Below are positions 1 to 10,534 of a stretch of 64,000 nucleotides of DNA, one piece after another. The translations under genes and the position numbers were made by a program. The stretch spans positions 123,450,501-123,514,500 of the forward strand of contig NC_083685.1 of NCBI RefSeq assembly GCF_033118175.1, read 5' to 3'. The stretch's first letter is position 1; every line of letters begins with the position of its first letter. Below the pieces are notes generated by a model. It worked only from the letters and a program-made list of their open reading frames with translations. It was not told where the DNA came from and did no database searches. This DNA is from Dama dama. Lineage: Eukaryota > Chordata > Mammalia > Artiodactyla > Cervidae.

Positions 1-125
1 AACATTCTGAAACTAGATAGAAATGACAGTTACACATCATTGTCAGTGTACTAAATGACACTAACTATTCACTTTAAAAGGGTTAATTTTATATCATGGG
101 AATTTTATCGCCATTGAAAAAAATG
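1..125 (+). repeat. L1M-type LINE, 3' end
   Basis: The text follows the 3' end of old mammalian L1 elements (ATT-rich run, 'ttcactttaaaagggttaattttat', then a degraded A-rich end). Only the last ~120 bases are present and the 5' part lies outside the window. Subfamily not determined. Confidence 0.5.
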
Positions 126-1189
126 ACTGAAGTGTCAGAACTCTATAAGAGAAGTAAAGCAGGGTCTGATAGGGTTAGGAGCCCCTCCAGCCCACACCAG
201 GGGTCCTCTGATCCACCGAATTTGGGTCGGTGGGTGGCGGGGACCCCTCCTGTCTCTAAACCAAGAGGAGCCCCAGGAGTCTGCAGGCCTGGCCTGGATG
301 CGCTAACTGGGCAGACACACTGACCATAGGCCAGACTCCCCACCCTGCTGGGCCGGCTCTAACAGAGTTAGAGAAGCCAGCTCTGGGGGTCCCGGAGACC
401 CCTGACCTGAAGATCCATCACCAAAGGATCACCTAAGAGGTGACCAAGGGCAGGAAAAGCCTGGGAGGGCCTAGGGGTGGGAGAGGGAACTGGACGTGGG
501 TTCAGCCCACACAAGAGACGCTGTGTGCCCACTGGGAATAGGCCCATGCACTTGACCTCCAGCTGGGCCCACCCTGGCCGCTGCGCACGTGACCTCACAT
601 TTTGCTCCCACCTGTGTTCTGCCTCATGACCTCCCTCCATGCTTCCCCACGGGAACCGGGGGCTGCAGGCAGTTTTAAAACAGGCAATAGAAACTATTGG
701 TGTGTCTCCCACATAGAAAGGGTCATATTTCATGAAAGATATTTTTGGTTCATACACATTTTTATGGAGACTGGATTGCTTTACAAAATGTACTTCCTAC
801 TATGAGTCAAAGTTTAAGAAATTTGAAAAACCCTTTTCTAAGTGAACCCCTCCCTTGACTGTGGCCTCTTTCATACCCTCCTTGCCTTTTAAATGTCTCA
901 GAACTCGGGGTTTTCTCTTTTTTCCTTTTTCTAAATTCCAGAAGGCCTGAGACAGCAGTAGGATGTAGGGAAAGGTAAAGAGTGGTTTCGGCTGACGCCC
1001 GTGAGGGCGGGCAGGCTCCTTCTGCACCCCAGTCTTTCCTATGCCCTGGAAGGGCTCTCAGATCTGAAGGGCTCTCAGATCTGGTTGTGTGTCAACAAGA
1101 GGACACAGAATAAGGTCAGAACAGGGAGGCTCCAGGGAATGCTGGGCAGCTCTGTGCCTCCTGGGTAGAGTCAAAACCACCTGTCCAGG
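126..1189. other. Unique GC-rich DNA, no gene seen
   Basis: No recognisable repeat or exon. The open frames are short, overlap on both strands and resemble no protein I know. It contains a perfect 17-bp tandem duplication at 1049-1082 (unit gaagggctctcagatct). Confidence 0.6.
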
Positions 1190-1392
1190 GGGCATCCCTG
1201 GAGGTTCAGTGGTTAAGACTTCCCCTTCCAACGCAGGGGCTGCGGGTCCAATCCAACATGCCTCTCAAGCCAAAAAAAAAACGAAAACAAAAAAACCCCA
1301 CCAAAAACATAAAACGGTAGCAATATTGTAACAAATTTAATAAAGACTTTAAAAATGGTCCCCATAGGGGGAAAAAAAATCTTAAAAAAAAA
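1190..1392 (+). repeat. CHR-2 type SINE (tRNA-Glu derived)
   Basis: The tRNA-like head (gttcagtggttaagactt, then gcgggtccaatcc) is followed by the CHR-2 tail with 'gcaatattgtaacaaa' and 'aataaagactttaaaaatgg' and an A-rich end. The family is shared by ruminants, cetaceans and hippos. The B box is damaged. Confidence 0.85.
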
Positions 1393-1399
1393 CCTGTCC

Positions 1400-2090
1400 T
1401 TCAAGGCAGCTTTGGGATGCTATCCTTCCTGCATTCCCAGCTGGAAGACCCGCTCCCTCCTGACCGGCCCCTCTACCCCCTGGCAGGCTGTACACCTTGA
1501 GGTGTCAAGGTCCCCTGGGGCATGTCTCCCGCTATTGGAAGAGTCTGGTCTTGTCGAACTGTGAGTCATCCTTGCCTCCAACACTGTGTCCTCCACATAC
1601 CAGGAGGCCAATAAGTATCTCGAGATGGGTTGCAAGGTGCCAAGGGGACATTCCCATGGTCCCAGGGGCAAGTGAGCTCAGGCAGGTGTGTAAGGGGGGC
1701 CGTGGCCCCAGCTACGGATGCGTGACAGTCCCAATGGGAGATGACCTTTCAGTTTTCCGCTCCATCAGCACAACTCTCCAAGTAAAGGATGGCTGTGGTG
1801 TGGAACAGAGGGGACGGGGAGGGTCATTGGCCTGGTGACAAACGTTTGCAGGTTCTTTGTGGACAGTGTGTGTCGAGAGTCACACACGTGCCAACAGTGA
1901 GGGACCCAGCTTTCAAGCCTGCAGGATCTTTACCAGGCGACAGGGCATCCCTGGTCCCCAACACACACACACACACACACACACACACTACACACAAGCT
2001 CAATTGGTTCTTCCCACGGAGCTATCTAAGGAGCAGGCCCTTGCAGGCTCTGTGGCCAAATGAACAAATGTCATAAAGGCAAACATCCCG
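1400..2090. other. Unique DNA around a CA microsatellite
   Basis: No repeat or exon recognised apart from the (AC)n tract at 1960-1988. The overlapping frames are chance translations, and some consist of Thr-His runs from the CA repeat. Confidence 0.6.
1960..1988. repeat. (AC)14 microsatellite
   Basis: Uninterrupted AC dinucleotides, followed by 'tacacacaag'. Likely length-polymorphic. Confidence 0.97.
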
Positions 2091-2092
2091 AC

Positions 2093-2250
2093 CATGTGCG
2101 ATGTCAGGCTCTGCCCTGAGCAGCTTACACATATTGCCCCACTTGATCCTTCCAGTGACCGTCATCATCTCTGTCATCAAACTTTGATGTCTGTCATCAT
2201 CTCCTGGGACAGAAGGCTGGCCCAGGCCATCCAGGTGGTAAAGGGCAGAG
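2093..2250 (-). repeat. MIR SINE, reversed
   Basis: The order (aggctctgccctgagcagct, then cacatattgccccacttgat, then a deletion-ridden core) matches MIR read in reverse. Heavily diverged. It contains a short local duplication around 'gtcatcatctc'. Confidence 0.5.
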
Positions 2251-2544
2251 ACTCTATTTCAGTTGCTCTAACCCAGAACCGTAGCCCAGAGCCCACCTTC
2301 TCGCTGCCTGTAGGAGGACAGACGGATGAGGGCTCACACAGTGAGTGGGTGGGCCTTCCTCTCCTCCAGGGCCTTGCTCATGGCCACCTGGGCTCGCATA
2401 AGAAGGTACTCGTAAACAGACTCTCGCTCCAAGCAGAGACAAACTTCCATGAAAGGCAGTTTGTTGGTCCAAAATAATTGCCTCCTATCAGGTCGTGTTA
2501 AAACTGAGGAGTAACAAGGGCTCCGCTACCTCAAGATTTATGGT

Positions 2545-2960
2545 ACCCGACACGCTCGCCTCTCCGCCACAACACATTTGCATAAAATGTTTATATTACT
2601 GCAGCTTCATCGGACCTGAAAATGCAATATGATTCCAATAACATTTCTCTGGAGATAGACAATGGGCTGAAACAAAAACCCGATGTGTTGCCTCAGCTCT
2701 GTGTCTTTATTAACAAACATGCCAGGACGCATTGCTAAAATTGCACGATTGGAACGGCATGAAAACCCCCATCTCACACGGGGCGGCTCGCCAGCTTCCT
2801 CCGATCCATCTTACTATTTCCTGAGTGTCAAAGCGTTGCTTTAAATATGCAATCAAGCCCTGGGATGAGATGAGGGCGGTGCTGCAATTCCACTGACTTT
2901 GGCATCGCTTTGCATTTTCAGGGAAGATTTTGTGGTCTGAGACACTAGGTTTTCTTGATT
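2545..2960. promoter_or_regulatory. Candidate conserved non-coding element
   Basis: A ~400-base block without repeat signature and richer in A/T than its flanks. It contains a perfect POU octamer (ATTTGCAT, 2576-2583), further TTTGCAT and ATGCAAT motifs, and homeodomain-type ATTA cores. The texture resembles deeply conserved vertebrate enhancers. This is inference from composition; conservation was not tested. Confidence 0.35.
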
Positions 2961-3394
2961 CACATTCTTTGCTCTTTCCACCAAGAAGAAGGTTCAGTGA
3001 TGGGGCTGAGAATCACAGGACCCTGGACTAGAGGCAGGGGCTGGCCAGCAGGGCCTTTTACATTCCTTCTTGCTGCAGAGTGGGGCGTGTAGCTGGAGGA
3101 TTGGGTAGGATGCAGCGGGAGATGGCACTACATCTGGTGATGTGAACACTTACATCACCCGTGGATGGTTCTTTAACATCTGGTGGCAGGAAAATTAAGG
3201 CCAAGGCCAAACATGTGAGGAGAGGCCCAGCCCCACTCATAGACTGAAACAATAAAATAAGGTTTTTCACCCTTTCGATTCTCTAAACAGCACAAACTTT
3301 GATGGCACCCAGCCTTGGTGAGGAAGTAGGGGGCAGTAGTGTCCCCTCACATGCTACTGGGTGCAGTGGAGATGTGAACAGTGACTTTAGAACT
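2960..3394. other. Unique DNA, nothing assigned
   Basis: No repeat, exon or RNA gene recognised. Confidence 0.5.
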
Positions 3395-3550
3395 TGCTGC
3401 TCAGAGTGGGGTCCAAAGGATACCATCACCTGGAGTTTGTCAAAATGCAGATTCCCAGGCCTCCCCTCCCTGATCTGCTGAACTGGAAACTGGGGGAAGG
3501 GCCCAGGAATCTGTTTTAAGTCCTTCAGGCTGATGCTTATGTAGAGTCTA
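3395..3550 (+). mobile_element. hAT-Charlie non-autonomous element
   Basis: Contains the diagnostic order 'ccatcacctggagtttgt', 'aaaatgcagattcccaggcc', 'cccaggaatctgttttaa' and 'gctgatgctta' of old MER-type hAT-Charlie elements. Terminal inverted repeats are too diverged to define. No transposase. Confidence 0.55.
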
Positions 3551-3879
3551 AAGAGAAACACAGGCTTACAGGACAGTTTGTCTCAGAAATTCCACTACTT
3601 TTTTCCTGTTACATTTTCTTAATGGTTATTGTTGGAGAAGAGAAAGACAATTGATTTTTGTGATGAGCTGCTATCTGGTTGTGCTATTGAATCCTTGCAT
3701 TAGTTCTTATGATTTGTGAGGATATTCTAAGCAGAAGATGCTCTGTCGTGGGCTTTCTAGAGGTCTAGTGGACCTCTTCTTTCTATTTCTTACCTCTCTT
3801 TCTGTATGCTACAACCTCCAGGGCGATAACAAATTCTGCTCTGCTTTTGGGAATTATTCTACACATAAATATATTTGGA

Positions 3880-4290
3880 CAAGGCCTGTGAAAATGCCTG
3901 TGCAGGCATGCTCCTTACAGCAGCATCCACAACAGCAAAAGCCTGTAAAATGCCAAGATACCCATCAATATGAAGCTGGGTAAATCAGCCAGGGCCTATT
4001 CAGGTGATGGAATACTATGCAGCCAAGAAAAAGGTTGGGGTAGATGCAAATGTGCTGCTTTTAAGAGATATCAGACATACAGTTTTGAAAAGGAAGAATG
4101 TAGAACAGTGTGTATAGTAAAGATACACAAACATATATGATCCCTTGTACACACAGCTTCTAACGGGGTACACAAACAGTTCTCAATAGTTCCTCCCAGT
4201 GCCCTGGGGGTGAGAGGGAGAGGGACTCTTAGGCTAATACTTCTTACCACTATTTTAAGTTTTGGGTACTACAAGTGTTGCTATTTCAGT
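3880..4290 (+). repeat. L1M-type LINE, 3' part
   Basis: Contains the conserved L1 ORF2/3'UTR junction text (agcagcatccacaacagcaaa, ... atggaatactatgcagccaa) and a decayed 3' UTR. Old and 5' truncated, with no open frame left. Confidence 0.65.
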
Positions 4291-4299
4291 AATAAAATT

Positions 4300-4648
4300 A
4301 GTATTTCCAGGTGGCACAGTGGTAAAGAATTTGCCTGCCAGTACAGGAGATACGGGTTCGATCTCTGATCTGGGAAGATCCCACATACACAGAGCAACCA
4401 AGGCCCCGAGCCACAACTATTGAGCCTATGCTCTGGAGCCTCCCAGCTGCAACTACTGAGGCCTCATGCCACAACCGCTGAAGACCTCGGGCCCTAGAGC
4501 CCATGCAACAAGAGAAGCCACTGCAATGAGAAGCCCATGCACCACAACCAGAGAATAGTCTCTGTTTACTAAGACTAGAGAGAAGCCTGAGCAGCCATGA
4601 AAGCCCATCAGAGTCAAAAATAAATAAATAAAATTTTAAAAATAAGTT
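4300..4648 (+). repeat. CHRL-type SINE (long tRNA-Glu derived)
   Basis: The head 'ggtggcacagtggtaaagaa' and B-box-like 'gggttcgatct' are followed by the long body ('caacaagagaagccactgca', 'gagaagcccatgcaccacaa') and an AATAAATAAATAAA tail. Nearly complete. Confidence 0.8.
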
Positions 4649-5500
4649 GGTACTGCTAAGGAATTTTTTTTAAAAGAGATGAGTTCAGGCAGGTCCTGCC
4701 TCCCTGTTCAGATCAGGGTCTCCCTGGTTCGCACCAGAACCCCATGCACTGATGTTTAAGGGGCAGAGGCTGGAGCTGAGCCCAGGGCCTCATCTGGCTG
4801 ATGTCCTGTTGGCCCTGAATCCTGCTTCCAGGTGGGCCCCACGTCAACCCAGAGAGAAGTAAACACTGGGATTCATTTAGCAAGATTCTTGCTCACAATT
4901 AGCTTGAGTAATTTCACCGCAAACGCAATTGCTGCTCTCCAGGACACCCTGGGCACTTTGCCCATCACACTTCAGGGAGGTGCCGGGCCAGTTTACCTTG
5001 AGCTGTTGAGAGGGAGGCCACATGCCAGGGGATCCAGGTGTGAATGGCCCCACTGCACTCCAGCTTAGGACTCTTGGACTTGGGACAGGTGTCCCAACCT
5101 CTTTGAGGCAGTGTCTCCACCTGTAAAATAGGCAGAGCAATGGCAACATTGAGGGGAGTGTGCTACGGGTAAAGAAGAAAGTGTGAAGTGAAACTCAACA
5201 GTGTATTCTTGAAGGGGCTTCATGCCACCACATCTCTGGTCTTCACTGAGCTCTCTGCGTGTTCATCTGGGGCAAGCTGCAGGCAGGCATACTTTGGTCT
5301 CCAGTGTGTATCCAGGGAGGACTTCCGGCTCCCTTTTGCACATGAGGAACCTGGACTCAGAGATTGAAGAACTTGGCACAGTTGACCAGGGGAGGGAGGA
5401 TGGACCAAAGCGTGAGGGTTCTCACACTGCGTCCTGGACTTGGCACGACTTGTGGACTTTGGTATCTTCTCCTTCCACCTGAATCCAACCACCTCCCCGC
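4649..5500. other. Mostly unique DNA with two MIR remnants
   Basis: MIR-like text is visible at about 5040-5175 (+; 'cacctgtaaaataggcagag') and 5325-5415 (-; 'acatgaggaacctggactca'). Nothing else is assignable. Confidence 0.45.
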
Positions 5501-6078
5501 TTTAGAACACCATCATGAAAATGCCAGATACAAAAACTGAATGTATTCTCCACCCTGTATCTTCCCACTTTTATAAGGAAGAGGAAAAAATGGGAAGGAT
5601 GTAAACCAGTAAGCTAAATGGTGGCTTATAACATTTATTTTCTCCCTTATCTTGATTTTCTAGAATTTGTACAATGCATATTAGCATCTCCTCTGTAAGG
5701 TGGAAAAACTGCATGTATATTTCTGGCACTGATTTTTTAAAAAATACATGGTATATATCGATACACAGGGAATGGAAAAACAAACATAGCTACAAAATGA
5801 TTCCTATGTAATGTTACACTTTGAAGAATGGGATACAAATCTGTGCATCTAAACATGAAGACAAAAGACAAAGTGCTGGGGATGGAGTGATTTCTGGATG
5901 GCGGTTTTGGAAGAACGTTATGTTCTTCTGTACTTTCTGAAATGTTAACAAAGATATATATTACTTTAAAAATGATCAAATGTCACCTTTTCAGAGAGGA
6001 CTTGTCGCAATAGTGTACAGGAAACATTCCCTTGCCCGCAGGGAAGGAAATCACATCCACCCCCTCACACGCCTTTAT
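5500..6078. other. AT-rich unassigned DNA
   Basis: Contains runs such as tttaaaaaatacatgg and atatatcgatacac. It may be an old L1-derived segment, but I cannot place it. No gene seen. Confidence 0.4.
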
Positions 6079-6079
6079 T

Positions 6080-6260
6080 TTTATCCATCTCCTGTATCAC
6101 TCACTACCTGGGAATGTGCTCTGCAGGCAGGCAGGTCTATGTCTCTCTCTCTCTGGAGTGTCAGCTCTCTGAGGACAGAGACCTTTTCCTAGAACAGTGT
6201 CCAGCACATGATAGGTGTTTAAGTTCCTGGATGAATAAATAGAGGGATGGAAAGATGGAT
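6080..6260 (+). repeat. L2 LINE, 3' end
   Basis: Follows the L2 3' order 'gagctctctgaggacagaga' (here cagctctctgaggacagag), 'aacagtgtccagcacatgat', then 'ggatgaataaatag'. Confidence 0.65.
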
Positions 6261-6324
6261 GAATGGAGGAAGGAAGTGCTGACATTGTGGAAACTAGGTG
6301 GGCAGGACCAGAAATGTGAGTTTC

Positions 6325-6465
6325 ATCATCTGGATATGCACTGAGCCCCAACTGCATGCCAGACCCTCAGCTGGGGGCAGAGTATAGAAGATGTGTTTAC
6401 TGTCCCCAAGGAGCTTACTGTCCCCAAGGAATGTGGCCCCTGAGGAATACAGAAGGTGGGACATG
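6325..6465 (-). repeat. L2 LINE, reversed, with internal 18-bp duplication
   Basis: The text 'tgcactgagccccaactgca', 'tgccagaccctcagctgggg' is L2 3'-end sequence in reverse. 'ttactgtccccaagga' occurs twice (6397-6412 and 6415-6430), a tandem slip. Confidence 0.55.
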
Positions 6466-6484
6466 TGGGGAGGCAAGGGAACTC

Positions 6485-6650
6485 ACATTTATTAAGTAAT
6501 TTATCATATGTCAAGCTTTACAAACATTATTTCATCTTCTAACCTTCTAATCTCATCTCCTAATCTTCTCGATGACCCTGTAAGACAGTGTAAGACCCAT
6601 TTCTCTGCTCAGCAGGTGATTTTTTTCTAAGATAGGAGAGCTGACGTGCG
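6485..6650 (-). repeat. MIR SINE, reversed
   Basis: Reverse MIR core: 'atcatatgtcaagctttaca', 'ttatttcatcttctaacctt', 'gatgaccctgtaagacagtg'. A further MIR-like segment lies at 6945-7030 ('ggatgaggggactgaagctc'). Confidence 0.55.
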
Positions 6651-7029
6651 TGGAGGTCTTCCTGTGCTCTCAGAGCTTGACAGGTGTGATTTAATATGAC
6701 CTCCCAGCACCCCACGCAGGAGGCATCCTGCCCGCTGAGCGGGAGACCAACCTGATGCGGGGGGAACAGAGGCGTGGGGGCGGGGTGATGAAGTAATTTG
6801 GCTGCAGTCCATGACTTGCAAGGATGCAGAAGGAACCCTGTGCAGCGGCATCTGTAAATGTCATGTGTCACTTCACAGAGTTGCTGTGAGGCTGGAATGA
6901 GAAGATGGGTCTGAAATGCATGTCAGCGTTCACAACAATGGGCTGAGTGAAGATCTGTGGTTTGTGGATGAGGGGACTGAAGCTCAGAGCTCTTCCATGG
7001 CTCACCCCAGGTCAGGAAATGTAAGTGGG

Positions 7030-7730
7030 GGATCTAAGGGCCAAACCTAGGTCTTGCTGGCACCAAGGAGACCCCTGTATTTCCATGTTATCAGAGCCAA
7101 TAGACAAATGATTTGAATGTGGTGGGCTAAGGACTTAGACACAATCTGCCATGCAAACCTTTAAGGGCAAAGTGAGACAGGGAACGAAAAGGGACCCATA
7201 AGGTTTCATCGAGAAGATGGAGGGAGAGGGCCAGGGCTGGAGGAAGTATTTGAGATGTTAACAAAGATTCTTTTCTGTGGAGCGGTTGTAAGCACCAAGG
7301 CACAGAGGTGAGAAATAGCCTGCCCTGTGGGTGGGTGATTTCAGAGCGGTGACTGGGAGAAGGGAGGAGGGGCCTGGTGGTAGGCCTGGGGGTGGGGGGA
7401 GGGGAGAGAGACCTGGAAGGATAGACCCAGGCCAGGTGGGAGAAGTACCCAATGACCTTGACCTGCATCCTGGAGGTCCTGGTTCTCAAGCCTGGCTGCA
7501 GAGAAGCAGGCGCCCAGTGCGACTAGAACCAGGTGAGAGAGAAGCCAGAACCCGCAGGGGCCTGGTCACTGGCGGTCCTGCGAGGCTACCCCAAGGATCG
7601 GGCTGTCTGTCTGAGGCTGCAACCAGAGTGCGTCTGGTCCCAACACCTGTGCCCTGGGGAGGCAGAGGGGGAGGCTGGAAGGGACAGAGCCTGGATGAAG
7701 GGGGAGACTTCACCAGGCGGCCGGTGAAGG
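7030..7730. other. Unique G-rich DNA, possible G-quadruplex
   Basis: No repeat or exon recognised. G tracts cluster at 7367-7404 (gggggtggggggagggg preceded by gggaggagggg), enough for a G-quadruplex on the + strand. The overlapping frames are low-complexity Gly/Arg translations. Confidence 0.45.
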
Positions 7731-8110
7731 TTTTTTTTTTTTTTTTTTAATAGTTTAATGTATTTTAATAGCAAACTTACAGGAACAGCACAGAAGACAG
7801 ACAACATTAAAAACATGTACTTGCATGTAGGACAACTCAGTTAGAAAAGTATAGTGAATGGATGGAATCTACTGTATGATAAAAATGCTACAAACACCAT
7901 TTAGTTGCAGTCAATAAGAAATTTACTTGTTTTAAAAAATCCAAATGCTGGCATTGTCCAGAAAAATTTAACAGGTTTATTTATAATTGTTATAAAGTTG
8001 AACTGCTGAAACTTGTTCACTGAAACATTTTGACTTTCATTAATGCTTTATGTCCCCGCATTTATATTAAAAATTCACACACAAATGAAAATGGAAAAAC
8101 GGACGGTCCT
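7731..8110 (-). pseudogene. Retrocopy of an mRNA 3' UTR (5'-truncated)
   Basis: An 18-T run (7731-7748) reads as a poly(A) tail on the minus strand. Just upstream of it, on that strand, are two AUUAAA signals (7764-7769 and 7754-7759). The next ~350 bases look like AU-rich 3' UTR and no coding frame is visible, so the copy appears to have ended in the UTR. I could not name the parent gene. A possible degenerate target duplication ('gccggtgaagg' at the tail, 'gccggcagtgaagg' near 8414) would put the end later and is weak. An alternative is a true 3' end of a minus-strand gene with a chance T-run. Confidence 0.5.
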
Positions 8111-8764
8111 GAGAGACACCGAAGTTTTCTCTCAAACCTTTGCAGTGATGGGAATCAGGAGAAAGGCCGTGGTTCTGGGGACACTTGCCAAATCAGAAAA
8201 TAAATCATGCCTGGGCGGTCCGGGTGGAGCACCCACGTGATTGCTATGAGGCTCTGGAAAGCCACGCACCTACCTGCTGCGCTGTTGAGAGAGATGAAGA
8301 CCCACCTACAAAGAGCCAGCAGGGTCCCCACGGAGCATCCTGGAGGTCTTGGTGAACACCTAGCCATCACTGGAGGCAAGGAGAAGAGAGACAGACTCAA
8401 GGGCAAAGACTGGGGCCGGCAGTGAAGGGGAGTTTTGTTGAAGCTGGGATTTGGGAAGAAGACCCCCACTTGGGGGAGTGGGGAGCCCCTGGACCCTTAT
8501 GAAGGCTGTCGGGGATATAAGCAGGGCTGGGGTGTTGGGGACTGGAATCTTTTGTCCGTTGTAATGTTCGCCATAAAGTGGAGACTCCAGTCCTGTCCCT
8601 CCAAGAAACAGAACTTGACCTCTCAGTGTTGGGGCTCCCCCTTCTTAGGGGGAGGAGACAGTGAAGCTGAGCAGGAACAAAGGGAGACGAGGGGACTCAC
8701 CTCCCAGGCTGCAGGAATCCAGGCTGGAGACAAGAGCATCTCTGTTTAAACACTTACTGGAATG
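8111..8764. other. Unique DNA, nothing assigned
   Basis: Purine-rich; no repeat or exon recognised. The first part may still belong to the retrocopy. Confidence 0.45.
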
Positions 8765-8965
8765 TCTCACTCTGCCCATTTCCATTTCATATTTCAGCTA
8801 AAAAATAATGACAAAGCCTGCAGAGCAGGCTCCCTCTCCTCGGTAATTACCAAATTAACACATTCTAACAGACGAGCCCCCAGCAGCAGGCTGTGATTAA
8901 TGCGTGAGGACAATTAGCAGCAGAGCCTGCCCCTCGCGCTCACCTCCTTAAACAGCGAGACCGCG
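8765..8965. promoter_or_regulatory. Candidate conserved non-coding element with homeodomain sites
   Basis: Repeat-free block with 'ggtaattaccaaattaacac', 'gctgtgattaatgcg' and 'gacaattagcag', i.e. at least four TAAT/ATTA cores in about 80 bases, directly before a CpG-rich segment. Enhancer-like texture. Conservation untested. Confidence 0.4.
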
Positions 8966-9160
8966 TGCGGGGTCTCTGGGGTGAGCCTCCGCCGCCGGCC
9001 CGCCCTCCCGCTCCCTTTAATGGGCTCTGGGGCCGGGCTTCATGTGCCAGGCTGTGCCCGTCCCACCCTTGGGGGGTGGGGGCCGACCCCACGGGTCAGG
9101 GAGGCGGCTTCCCCACCCAGGCAGGAAGCCAGGAAAGCGAGCCCCAAATTAATTTATTCA
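8930..9160. other. CpG-rich segment (weak CpG island candidate)
   Basis: CpG density is clearly raised (for example 'cgcgtgcggggt', 'ctccgccgccggcccgccct'). No start codon context, splice site or frame makes this a convincing promoter of a gene. Confidence 0.35.
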
Positions 9161-9295
9161 GCCAATTTATTAGGCAGGCGTGGATCGTGTGCTGAGTACG
9201 TGCCCGGCCCAGGGCTCAGGCGGAGGCAAGATAAATGTAGGAAGGGGCTGCCGCCTTCCAGGAGCTTGCTGTTGGGAAGAGGGAGGAAAAACGAT
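9150..9295 (-). repeat. L2-like LINE remnant, reversed
   Basis: 'ccaatttattaggcaggcgt', 'gtacgtgcccggcccagggc' and 'ccttccaggagcttgctgtt' follow the reversed L2 3' end at low identity. Confidence 0.4.
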
Positions 9296-9509
9296 TAAGT
9301 GGTCAGCGTGGGGCAGAGTGCAAGCTCCCGAGGAAGGCTAGGGAGGAGCATGCGTTGGTTTTCGTGGATGATGGTGGGGACCCTAATGGCGGGAGATATA
9401 TCCCCGCTGCCGTTGGCATCAGTGACGGGAAACCGAGCCGAAAGCTAGAGAAGGACCCGTCTTGAAATAGGGGGAGCGGATGTTCACTCTGACGTAAGAG
9501 CAGGAAAAG

Positions 9510-9729
9510 GGCTTTCCAGGTGGCGCTAGTGATAAAGAATCCGCCTGCAGTGCAGGAGCCTCAGGAGACGCAGCTTCCATCCCTGGGTGGGGAAAATCCC
9601 CTGGAGGAGGAAATGGCAACCCACTCCAGGATTCTTGCTTGGAAAATCCCATGGACAGAGGAGCCTGGTGAGCTTCAGTCCATAGAGTCGCAGAGAGTCG
9701 CAATGACTAAAGCAACTTAGCAGGCACCC
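9510..9729 (+). repeat. Bov-tA SINE
   Basis: Full-length: head 'gctttccaggtggcgctagt', Bov-A body 'aatggcaacccactccagga', end 'gactaaagcaacttagca'. Flanked by a 14-bp target duplication with one mismatch (9496-9509 and 9730-9743, aagagcag[g/t]aaaag). Confidence 0.95.
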
Positions 9730-9743
9730 AAGAGCAGTAAAAG

Positions 9744-10534
9744 TAGGGAGTCTGGCCTGGGTCGGGCATGGTCTCCTTCGTGATGGAGCATAAACTGGTG
9801 ATGGGGAGAGCGAGAAAGGCATGCTTGGCGGGAGCCGGCTCCAGTGGAGGGACACATCTGGGATACTTATCCCAGGTTAGAGAGCAGAAAGGAAGTTGAT
9901 GCTGAATCTGGACAAGAAAGTGCCTATGCTGGTCTCAGAGCCAAGAAGAAGGAAGGGAAGAGCTCAAGGGAAAACTCAAAGGCAGAATCATGAGGCTGGG
10001 TGCCTTTTTGAAGTGAGGCTCAGAGAAAGGCTGGTGCTGGGGTGTGAGCTGACTCTCCAGGAGAAGATCCACCAGGGAGAAAGACTGGCCAGGAGGGCAG
10101 GGGTTTCGGGTCAGAGCTGCTCCATGGCAGGCACTGATCACGGGAAAGGTAACACACTCCGGAAGCTGAGGGTGAGGAAGGACAGGTGTGGACCCCCGGA
10201 GAGGTCCAGAGATTTAGGATCCTACTCTCAGACCAAGACATCCTCAGGAGGAACCTACCCTCTTGACTCTCGTGGAAACACACCTTGATGGAGGAGGAGT
10301 CCAAATTCTAAGTGCTCAGATGCTCGATTTCCTGACTGAGCTTTAACGGCAGACCTGAAATAACAGGACATCAGCTTCATTCCTTGGCTTAACACAGTTG
10401 ACATTCAGGAAGCTTTCCTTGGCCTCCACCTGTCCTTGGCCGTGGGACCTGGAACCAAGACAGGAGGGAGAAGAATCACAGGGCATCTTCAGAGGTGGTG
10501 TGGAGCACGCAGTGATTCTAATATTTTGGGGGAA
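9744..10534. other. Unique DNA, nothing assigned
   Basis: Purine-rich. The 130-aa and 94-aa frames here overlap each other on opposite strands and look non-coding. Confidence 0.5.
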
